From positions 1,054,001-1,118,000 of the forward strand of contig QEYB01001208.1 of NCBI GenBank assembly GCA_017562135.1: 64,000 nucleotides of DNA, read 5' to 3'. The translations under genes and the position numbers were made by a program. How positions within the stretch are numbered: position 1 is the first letter of the stretch; every line of letters begins with the position of its first letter. The stretch comes from Dipylidium caninum (Eukaryota; Platyhelminthes; Cestoda; Cyclophyllidea; Dipylidiidae). Below are positions 35,501 to 47,500 of this stretch, piece by piece. The notes under the pieces are model-generated. The model saw nothing but the letters and a program-made list of their open reading frames with translations, made no database searches and was not told the DNA's origin.

Positions 35501-38500
35501 TGAAAGTTCTCCTCCTCCCTTCCCGATCTCTTTTGCGACTATATAAATTAACTTTCCTTCAAACGCAGCGTCTTTTGTCAGTCATAAACTCAGTTTGTTT
35601 GTTTTAAGTTAGTGCTTCTTTGAGTTTTACATCTGGCTATAGTATGCTGTAGTGTAAACATAGTATGGCGCCTGCTAGCAGACATCAGTCTTCATAGAGC
35701 ATTAAACAGAGGGTGAAATGAAGCGCTGTAGTTGTTCGTGATGATTGCATCGGTACCCCTGTCTTTCCGCGAATTGCCACTTTTATCCTTTTCTGTGGTG
35801 TTTCCACCCTTCCGACTTCACAGTTACCTCGCGGTATCCGTATAAAACCTCCAGATGCCAAATCGTTAAACAAAGTTAGGTAGGAAAGAATTTGGGGCGT
35901 CTAGACACAGAATATATTCTACCGCCTAGACCACATTGTGGCAGTGCAAATCTGTGAAAAATCTCAGTTTCACATAGCTTACTTAAGGGGGCCAAAGCGG
36001 TCTGAAATTTGAACCGAGTGAGCGTCACAATGCTATTGAAGGGTCTTTGGTTACGACGTTTTTTCTTCAACTAACGAGTCTTGTGGAGAGATTTTTCGGT
36101 CTTGTGTCACCACTGAGTAGAACAACTAAGAGCAGAAAAACGGAAAGGCAGTTCGCAGTAGCATTTGGACCGTTGAGGTTGCAGGCTTTACAGGACTTTT
36201 GGCACGCAAATATCAACTGTCACTGAGACCGGGTTGACGGTACAATTTATGAGTAACATTAAAATAGTTTCCTTACAGAAAGAACGCGTAGGTTTGCCAC
36301 TATCATGTGAGATCCTTGGTCGAACGACGTGCTTTTATAACAAGTATTTATAACTTGACGGTACACTCCCCTTCGCGCCTGAATTCGTACTCCTCTTTTA
36401 ACATTTATACCAGCCATCTGCACCGCCAATGTAGATAAACGCCGCTTCTGTTCGCCTCACAAATGGGCTCCACTGCTGACAAATTACAATGGAATTGTGT
36501 CTAGCAGTGCAGATTACCTTTGACTTAGTTGTCAACCGTGACTTCTGCAAATTTTTAAGTAGAATTAGGTATAATAAATGCTGGTAGAAAAGTCATTCAC
36601 GACTTTGGGTGCCATTTTGACAGAGAACACATTATCTGCAGCAAAACGTTAATGAACGATAGCAAATGGAAGCATTAAAATGTTTTCTATGGCTCGAAAG
36701 AACCTAATTTATCAGTCCTCCAGAACGGATGGCTAAGGGTATTTGAGTCGCCTGCATCATATTAACCCAGCAGTTTTGCGACAAATTTCAGTCACGAATC
36801 CTGCAGGCGGTCATAAAATTAAACATGCTGATATGTTAACAATAATGTAAAATTATGCCGGCTAAACGTAATAATTTACGTCCAGGCGCGCAATTTTTCA
36901 GCCGAACCGCAGTATGAAATAATAGAGGCACCTGCAAATGCTTCAAGTAAGGTGCGAATCAAAATCTTTCCTCTCTTTGGCGTGTAAAGCTTGGGAGCCG
37001 GCTGTAAGTTGACTTGATAATCCGACAGCATCTTTGATCCATCGAAACCTACTGAATGGCCGTGAGCTCAGCAGAGTACTGATGAGAATGGTGGGGCACA
37101 GAGAACATCTTTGCGTAGGCCAAACGGAGGGTTAAGACTGCCCCTATCTCGCTCCTGTGTCCTTTCATGTTTCCGTACAAATGCTGACTTTCGCGCATAC
37201 ACGTCAAACTGTTTGCTATTATGTCTGAGACATTTTCCATGTCCCATTTCAGAATTCCTAGAAACAAAATGCAAATAATAGGAACATCTTGAATTAATAA
37301 CCACTAGTTGATGGGCACTGAATGCTTGGTGTAGTGTGAGAACGCTTCGCGACAGCTACTATAAAACATTACGTAGAGGAACTCAGTCGGCCAGCCTTTT
37401 TGATCAGGATCACTCTGATACAAACTACTATTTTGGGCGATAGAGCAATGAATTTGACAAAATACTGTCTTTCGTAGTTAAATATGTAGCATTACTGGTA
37501 GTCCTTGCGAAGCAAAGGTTGTTTTATTGTGATATTCCCGTCAAATGCGAACGCTCTAAACCTCGTGGAACGAATAAAGCGAAAGACTAATTGGCGACGA
37601 TAGGGCTGATAATAAGTAGGAATAACGCCAATGTGTCCTGTAAACTACGAAACACATGGACAACCTAATTAGCAAACAATCTTTGAGGTTTATCCTAGTC
37701 TCTCCTCCGTTAGTGCTCGGGAGTGGACCAGAGGATAGTGAAAACCCTCTACGACGACGAACAGAGGAGGCTAAGTGCGTCTCTTCAGCAACTGTCCTCT
37801 TCTATCTACAAAAGTTTTGCCATGTTAGGGCTTTTGAGACTACGCTGCAATATCCATTTACCTCTCTCTAACCCCACTGGCAACTGTATTCCATGTTTCC
37901 ATTAAAACCTAGTCGTAATTCCTGCCTTGAACCTGAAAGAATACACAATAGTTTTTGTAGTTGTGAATTTCTGGTCCCTTTTTGGGCGCCAAGACGTTGG
38001 CGTCCGAATTCTCACAAAAGTGCGACTGATTACGAGGCGAACTTCCTTGACTTCCCGTCATTATTCATGCATGATTAAGCGAGTTCGGCCTTCTGGGCAG
38101 TCGGAATCCCCAACCACGTGTTTTTTGAAGGGTAAAAACGTTTGGATTATCTTGGACTTTTATAGCCTAAGACTAACTATCAAGGTATACAAGTATGTAG
38201 GTCTTTCCTCCTTAAAGAAAATCTACGGGTGGTAGATTCTATGTACGGAGTGGGAACTTTAACGAAATATGTGACCAAGATACTTCCAAAATACTCCCCA
38301 GGCCTTAAGGATATGATGTAAAACAGTTAATTCTAAATAAGGAGGAATATTTAGCCACTTATTGCACCATTTGAAGCATAATTGCACATGCATAACCTGT
38401 CAACCTTTTTAGGACGGATGCCCCTTCATTGTCTGCATGACCTACGCCTTCCAGACTCCGGAAAAACTATGTTTTATTCTTGATTTAATGAATGGTGGCG

Positions 38501-41500
38501 ATCTACACTATCATCTGACACAACACAACGTCTTTAGCGAGCCTGAGGTCCGATTCTATGCCACAGAGGTGATCCTTGGCCTGGAACATATGCACAACCG
38601 CTTCATCGTCTACCGCGACCTAAAGGTTTGTTGCTTTTTGCTTTTTGCTCATCATTAAATAAACTTAGAAGCGGAAATCCGCTCACTTCTAATTGAAACT
38701 CACGGGAAACACTAGCTTGGTGAAAAGGGGTTGACGCCACACACGCGAATGAAAAGGCTCTACTTTCCAACATTGTCCGAAATCGAATGCACATCCCAAC
38801 TTCGCTTTCAGTGGACGAATTGCCCACTGGGTGGTGGCGGTTGGACCGTTTTTTACCATAGCGGCGACATCCGGCATTTAAGGGGATTTAACGTTCTCGA
38901 TTGATGAAAACAATTGTCATAATATAGTGAATAGCTGAGAGTGATTTAGAAAAAGATTCGCGTTTATCATCGTTTCTATCATTACCTCCTTTCGTAAGGG
39001 GGAATTTGGTACTCGTTTTTTGTGCCTGAAGCTATTTGTATTCCCCGTTGTTACACGAAGCACCACATGGCGTCTCTACAAAAAATTCCAAGTAAAGCTA
39101 GCAAAGGAATGATGGATGTGCGCATTTAGTAGTGTGCCATTAATGCCCATCAGGTGTGAACCCTGATGAGACTTAAAAATCAGTATATTTGTGGCCTTCA
39201 TGGTAATTTGAAATAGTGGGTAAAAAACAAAGCAAGCCGCAGTTGGTGGAAGTCGGGATTAACCAGATGCTTGAAGAGATCTGCAGTCAAAAAGAATCGC
39301 CATGCGATAGACTTGCGCAATCCACGGTTCCGCACGTAAGTGATCCCCAACCTCATAGCGAAATTATCGCAGTGCCTCTGAATATCTGTTTTTTAATACA
39401 AATCAGAGAGGTGTTTATTTCACGATTCTTCATTTGTATTGACCTAAAATAACTTTCTTGGACGTTCTTTGATTGGGGTACTTATCGTCGAGACATTTTT
39501 TAAAAACGTCAGGTTTATTTCGCAATGTTTATGACGAAAAATTTATCTTTGCAAATTAGCGTAGATAGGAACGCAGCTTAAGCTATATTCAGTTTCATTC
39601 CCAGAACAGAGTGATGCTGCTCCTGATGCCTATCCTTGAGGCTTTTGATTCCACACAATTTTACTAGGTTCAACTGGTTCAAAATCTCTTTCCCAGTCTT
39701 CACGTGACGTAACTATCATGCTTTATTACAATTTCACACAACTTCAGCTTTATACTCCACATTTCCATTCCCAAGAAACAATGGGAAAATTGGAGGGAAA
39801 AGTGTGTTGTTTGTCTCCATTTAGCTTTTTCACTAGTGCTCAAACACCTATTGAAATTGCGTACCGAAACATACGCTAAAAAGCCGTAGACGGACTTTGA
39901 CAAAGTGTCATTCCATTGCTTTGCAATGGCCTATCCGTGAAAATGCGTTAACTTCTTTAAGTTTACATACTAATAAAATTATTATCAAACGGAAGTAGCA
40001 GAATATTAGACATTTTCACTTCTTATCTGCTCAGCCGGCCAACATTTTACTTGATGAGTACGGCCACATACGAATCAGCGACCTCGGACTTGCCTGCGAC
40101 TTTTCCCGAAAACGGCCGCATGCCAGCGTTGGGACGCACGGCTACATGGCACCTGAGGTGCTGCAGCGCGGACGGTCCTACGACTCCTCTGCCGATTGGT
40201 TCTCGCTCGGGTGTATGCTCTACAAACTCCTCCGCGGTCACAGCCCCTTCCGCCACCACAAAGTACGCGACAAACACGAAATAGACCGCATGACCATGAC
40301 CATGGTGAGTGCTGTACTTTTCAACTTCTTCTCCGGCTTCCATGACATCCTTGCCCGGGAGAGGGCTTATGCTGCCCTTGGCCAACTGGGCATTTGCAAA
40401 TTTCGGCTCAACAAATAAATGGGAGAGATGGGAGGAAATGAAGAAAGCCTTTTCCTACATAAAAACCTTCTGCGATAGATGGTGAGAAACTTCGGGACCT
40501 AAAAATTTGACCTTCACTTAAAGTTTAATTATTTTTCAACTGGGCAGTTTCCGGTGGCGTTAAAAAACCACTTCAACTTGAGCATTAAACCTTATAAGCC
40601 ACTGTAACGAAGAACTTCATGGAGGATTTATATTCTTGGTCTTAATTTTTTTTTCGTGCTAACGACAGGACATAGAACTTCCAGAAGACCTCTCTCCCCA
40701 GAAATGTACAGCCTCCTCTCCAACCTTTTGGCCCGGGATGTTGACCGCCGCTTGGGGTGCATGGGCCGCGGGTACGTTGTAATGGCAACTGTACGAATGC
40801 CTCGTTGTACTGATTTTCACCTCCAGTATGAACAGTCATAAAATTCAGGCTATCATTAGTTAAAAGGCAGGACTTTTGTTGCTTATTAGCGCAGTTTGTT
40901 GAACTAAACTTCCTCGTGTCATTGTGGCCGTCGCCGGGCATTTTGCACCACGTCAGTGTTGGTGCGCTTTCACGCGACACTTGCTGTCTAGACATACCCT
41001 ATTTAGTGGAAGCATAGTCCAAGCGCTTTCGTCAACAACGAGGGGCCATAATGTGTGGCGCCTTTATTTTCCTTAAACACATTAGACTGTAACTCGACAA
41101 ACGTTCTTATCTCATCAAACGACGCCCATTTTATGAGTGAATTTCGGAACTGATCCCTTTTTACTTTAAAATTGCGTAACTTGTTGTCCAACGGGCTTTA
41201 AAAAATTGTAGTTTAATTCAACCTCGTCATTTGTGGTCCGTAAGAATGATATTTTTTTTGAGTCGAATTAACCTCATACTGTGGACTCTCTCACCTCATT
41301 CCTTTGTGAACCTCCTCGTCTCCGCGTGATCGGATAATGCACCAGTTGTGTTAATGACTCAAGTGATGACGGCGGGCAAGAAAAAGTGGTCTTTGACAAC
41401 TGGCGGCGGCTCGACTCACAGACTTAAGTGCCGGTCAGAGGCGAGGAACGCCGTCTTTTGGCCAATAATCTCATGAAGTGGCTGCCATAATGGACAGAAA

Positions 41501-44500
41501 GGCGATTCATTCGCGCTAATGTTCACAGGCTTTTCGTATTACTAACTGGTGCACCGAGCGGTTTATCAACACCTAAGATACGGAATGAAAGCGAAGAGAT
41601 TGGTTTCAAAGCCACCTCCCAAAAAACCTCTTGTCTGCGCACCGAGTGTATCCTGTGCTTCAACTTAACTGATAATGCTTTTTCTTGTAGAAATAAACAG
41701 TCTCCTTATAACCAAAGTGCATTCCCTATCCTCAAATATGTTTTCGAACCAAGATACCGTTTATCAAGCAAATTTATTAGTTAACGCTCGAATGACAGGC
41801 ACAATCCTTGCCATCGTGAATCTTGGGCAACATATCAGGAAAGCCTCGTGTCGACTTTTGAAACTAAAACTTGACCACAGATTTTAAATGCATTTAGAAA
41901 TAAAATGCACTTGGTTTCATTCTGCAGCTTTCAAACAATCATACAGTTTGCCCTGAGGCCACTTGGTTCCTAAAATAGAGTTAGCGTTGTCTTCTTTGTA
42001 ACCACGATGCGAACACCATCAGCGGTCTCAGTTTCACCATCGGGGCCGAAATGCCTCCCCGTGATGTCGCCTCTTCCCAACTAATTTGCCTCCAAATCAT
42101 TTTATTTTCTCGGTGCACGCAGTTTCGCGCCCAACAGTAGCGCATTAAAAGTGAATGATTTTTGTCCCTGCAATTTGGAAACTAACTGCTGAACCCGCGC
42201 TACGAATGAAATTACGACGGCCTAGCTTTCTTGCACGCATTTAATTATGTTTGTTTTCAGTTATTTTTTCTGTGAACCAAATTCCTTCCGGTAGAGAAAT
42301 TTAACTTTGTGCTGCACGGGGATGAAGGGTCATGCTTAGGAGAAAACAGAGACGCGGATGAATGAGGAGTATTTGAGGAACCTACACAATTAAGCTACTT
42401 TTCAGCAGTATACTAGGATTCATACGCCTCAGTTTCTTCCGTTTTTACTGTCATTAAGGTTGTATAAAACACAGGAGCTAAACAAGCCTGAGTCGATGTA
42501 TGCTATCAGGACCCTGTTTTTGCTAGGCAGCAAGACTCAATCGCAGCGCAACACCGTGATTCCACAAAAGGCTACCCTGCCAACACAATCAGTCGTCCCT
42601 AACCACAGTATATATTTAGGGTGCACTTTTTACTCAGGCCGTGGTGGATTCCCCAACTTCGGTCAGGTATGCGCTCAGTATATGGCCACGCATAATCGTA
42701 ACCACCGCCGCATTCTTCCAGCTATTGGTACGATTGTCTTTAAACTTAAAAGGTCGTGGTGTACAACTCGGCTTTAAAACTATCTGGATGCATATTTTAA
42801 CACAACTCACCTACTCATCCCGCCTAAATCCAACCTCTAAGTAACCTTCCATTTGCGCATTCACAAGGCACACTACTAAAATGTTGAATTTATTTTTGCC
42901 ACGGGAATCAGTTTTTAGCCACAGCTAGTGAATTGGAATGAAGAACCGTACTTTGACCTCAAAATTCCTAATGCCTTTGAGGTTCGCCCAAAGCACACTT
43001 TGATCGAGGAAGAGGAGGACGAACCACACTAAGTTCCCGTCGGGGCTTTTGTTAAACCCCTAAGATTCACTGCCGAAGTTAAAAATTCGTGACAATTACT
43101 TTGTTGTGGTTTTTGCCACAATAAGGAAATATTTTCTGTGTACGTTGCTTTGCATTGGCAGCAAAGCAGTCAAACCTCCGCGATACGAAAAACGGCAAAG
43201 TTCGGCGATGACAAGTAGAGAGAACTTTCGAAGACTGCATGCGACCCATGCAAAGTCAACACACTCAGACGATGAAATAAATAATATTTCCAATTCTGCA
43301 AACGCTGTTTACGATACTACTAGAGCTGGGATTTTCCTACCAGCTCCTATTTATGCTTACAAATGTCCCAGCTTTGAAACTGAAAAGTTGATGGACTTTA
43401 AAGTGTCACTTCACGAGCGGCCTTGTAGATTAATTAAAGGCTAGAGATGTCACATATCAAGTATCCTCTCTTCTCGATCTATTCCTTCGTTTCTTACAGA
43501 TCATTGAAGTTCGTGAACACGATTTCTTCAAGGGCATTGACTGGAAACTTGTGTATCATCGCAAATACCCGCCACCTCTCATACCTCCGAGAGGCGAGGT
43601 CAACGCGGCTGACGCCTTTGACATCGGCTCCTTCGACGAGGAGGATACCAAGTACATCAAGGTGCATTGGCTTTGCTTTCCTCGTTACTCCTCAAAGAGT
43701 GCAGTAGTATGCCCAAGAATTCCCTTTACTTGAGCTTCAAGTCAGTTGGAAGATTGTGAGCCATTGCGTTTATGCTCTCGGTTTACCTTAAAATTTACGA
43801 GATTAACCTCCCTTATACCGATAAAGTGGTATTCATGGACCGTTCATCCGACCCAGTTGTACCCAACTTCTCCCCAATTGAATATCAAGTAAATTCTCAG
43901 ACGGTTAGTTGTAGGATCACGTGAACGCACTCCGTTTACTTCGCCATTTCGTTAGTTATTCAACTTAGTAGGATGAGGCATATCTTGTACTCGTGGAACA
44001 AAATTCTGTGAATGACAGCTGACAGTGACAATGAAGGCTATTCCCGTTTGACGAATGCAGTAGGTGATTTGTTATTTTCTGTGGGACAACCGTATGCCAT
44101 GGCTGATAAGAGCGCAAAATGTTCGCATATCGCCAACTATTGTATCCACTCGGTGACTTTAGACGAGTGACTATTTTTGTGAATTTCCCGACATTTGTCA
44201 CCTTCGTTTCTTAAGTAGTATTTTTGTGTGGCCTTCATTCCTTGTCTTTATTAAATAGGCTATTCAAAACCTTATAAAAAACTTTTATAAGTGCTTGACT
44301 GCAGTGAAGAACTAACTGATTACGCATATATGTCACTCGCTTGCTTAAGAGGTAAGTCCAAACAAAAAGGCTTTGATAGGGAATGCGTGCATTCCACCAA
44401 ATGTGATCTGAAAATCGGAAAATATACGAATTACCTTCGTAAAATTACCAGTTGTACTAGGGTGTCCTAGGCAAATAAGTGGCCGAGAGTATAAAAAATT

Positions 44501-47500
44501 TGTCCAACCACTTCCTGAACTCCCACTTGGCCTTGTCAGTTATCTCTTTTTTCGTCAAAAGTATTAAAACAATTCAATACTGGCCGTGCTGTGTCGTAAC
44601 AACTTTAATACTTTTCCTTCGAAGACTACTTTGTAGATAACACCCCACCCATGCTGTGAGATGTCTGTGCATTTAGACTTTAGCCTAAAATTCAGGGCGA
44701 AGGCGCTCTGGAGTTACATCTCCACGACTCGCAGTATGTGGTCGTGAGCAAAAGGAAAGTGAGCCGAGGGTTGGAAAAGGTGAGATTCTTGAGTTAGGAG
44801 TTCTCTGAAATTGTTTATAGTGACATCGAAATCGCTTATAAAATGGCATAAATGAAGTAAGAAGACAGCACTCTACGGTAATTAACGATGAAACCGGCAG
44901 CAGGAGCGTCTTCTTGGCTCGCCTGTGGCGAGCTAACAGGGCAAAGAGCATAAACAGGAGGCCACGCCGACAGGGCGGTGTTGGAATGTCTGGAGACCGG
45001 GAAGCCTCTGCGATTGAATACGCATTTGTACAAAGCCCGTCCAACAGAAGCAAAAAATAACGTTCTTACTTGACCCACGTAGATAGTTTCGTCCGTTACA
45101 CGTTATCTTGAACCTCCTATCTGATTAACGGGGAGTAAATAGAGGCAAAAGGCGCTTGTGCGAAGGAACTTCAAATGAGGAGGAAATTGTGCTTCGAATA
45201 CTCGGCTCGAACAAAATAATTTTTCTCTCTGTTCTGTCATTATACTGTCTGTACATCCTAGGCTTAACACATTCTAAATTATCAACCTCTCTCCACTTTG
45301 TATGCCCGATTAGTGGCACCAATTCTCAGTCGCAGAATTTATGGGTCGTTAAGATCTGGTGATAACTGCTACTCGTCGAAGTTCCTGACACTCAATTACT
45401 GATATTTTCACTTCCGTGACTAGTCGAATCAGTTAAAGCAGGGTTAAACTAAAATGGGCAGTGAGGTGCCATTAACGGCACAGTCAGAGGGCTCGAGAAT
45501 CCACCTTGCTTTTGAAACAGCTTTGATACTAGGACATACTCCGAAAACTATCGTAAGGTTGTTCACTGACTTGCTCAATTAACTTTCGCACTCTGATTCA
45601 GCGCTGCCTTCATTTATGTAAAGCATATCATAAAGTCAAAACAGGTTTGGACAATAGAATGCTATAATTTGTGAATGTAAAATTCGCCTAACATTCCATA
45701 TTATTATGCATTTAGTCTATTCACCTCGTTTCCTTTGCGTTTTCAAAGATACGAGAGTGTTCACAAATGCCACTTTGCTGAGACTTTCTGAAGTGTACAG
45801 GAAAACGCTCCGGCTTGATGTGCTGCCCAAGACCAGTAGAGTATATAATCCGTATTCATGGGGGAAGGGCTCCATTCGCTTTATCAAGAAACGGAAACTA
45901 AAATGAGCGAAATGCGGATTAAACCCACGTGTTGACAAGAGACGCCTCTCAAGTATAGGTTGTGTTTTACATGAAAAAGTGTTATAACGGTTTCGGGGAG
46001 TTGATACGCAGAAGGTACGCTTGAAATACGAGTTAAAGTTTTATACGAGGCCCTTCTCACTTCACGAATATGGTTCGAGCGTGGAGAGCCTACGCAGAAG
46101 ACTCCTCTCAAAGCCAAATTACTGAAAATTGCGTGGAAATAATAGGTCATAGGCTAAAATAAAAAAGGATGTGACTGATGGAACATTGACGCTGGTGTTA
46201 AATGAAATAAAGTAAGGGATTCTTGAGTGTCATGAAGCTCTAATGACTTTTCTTTTCCATCCACCGCTTCCGTAAATCAACTACAGCTCACCGCGAGTGA
46301 CCTCGAACCGTACAAAAATTTTCCGCTGGTTGTGTCGGAACGCTGGCAACTAGAGATAGCGGAGACAGTTTTTGAGGTGGTCAATCAGGAGACCGATAGA
46401 ATTGAAAATAAGCGCCGATCAAAACAACAGCAGCAACAAGGGCCGCAGCATCCCCTCGTCTCTTCTTCTTCTGCCACCAGCAACACCATTTCTTCCGCCA
46501 CCTCCTCATCCCCGAGTCAGAAAATCTCGTATAACTTGAACCCGGAATATTCCTGTGGGGAAACTATCAGCGCTGATACACAGTCCCCACAAATTAATTC
46601 CGACTGCATCGTTGAGGGCGACATTCTCAAACTCGTAGGCCCATTCTTCCAGACATGGCAGCGCAAATTTCTCCGTCTCTTTCCCAATCGCCTTGAGATG
46701 TACAGCAAATCGAGAGACGGAACTGCCATCAAAAAAGGTGTTGAGGTATGTTACGCAAAATGCTTTATGCACAGAGCCATAACCATGCCGATAATTTCAT
46801 GCGCACACTGCGAGTCAGGGGTCAGTGGAAGTTGTTCCATTGCTCTTCATAAACACATATCTCTTAGGTGAATTTAGGTACTGTTAACTAAAGTCGTTTT
46901 CAACCAATGTCCTCGCCTGACGCAGGACACAACGAAATCCCTGCTCGTGAACGAATATGGCAGTCCCTGGGGCACTCAGCATCCGCGAAGACTTTTAAGC
47001 ACGACAGAGTAGTCAAATGCTCAACCACACCGCGACCTCCTATTGCGCCGACTCCTAGCCAAAACAACTCGGTGATCATTTCTGCGAACTTTTATCACAT
47101 TGTTGATAAACAGAGCATAATTTATGAAAGTGTACTAGAGGTAAAATTTTTATCCGGCGCTTGGAATGTAGTGGGGTTACTCGTGACCGCGGAGATTTCT
47201 TTTCCGAGTTGGTAACAAGTGCTGTTGGCTTAAGTTATTTCAACCCAATGAAATATTTTATCCAAAACTTTCTCTGAGGTCACTCAAATTCAAAAGCCAG
47301 AGTGTACTTATTGGAGATGACCAGGATAATTGTTCACTGCAATATATTTCTCGAAAAAGTGTATTTTTCTACGTAAGCTCATAACCCTTGTTGGGTTTGT
47401 GAAGATATAACTATTGTATAATGGCACGATTAGAAATCTTAACAAGCTCTAACTTCCTCCGGTATCTTTAAAATCTATCTCCAACCAGGTGCTTGAATAT

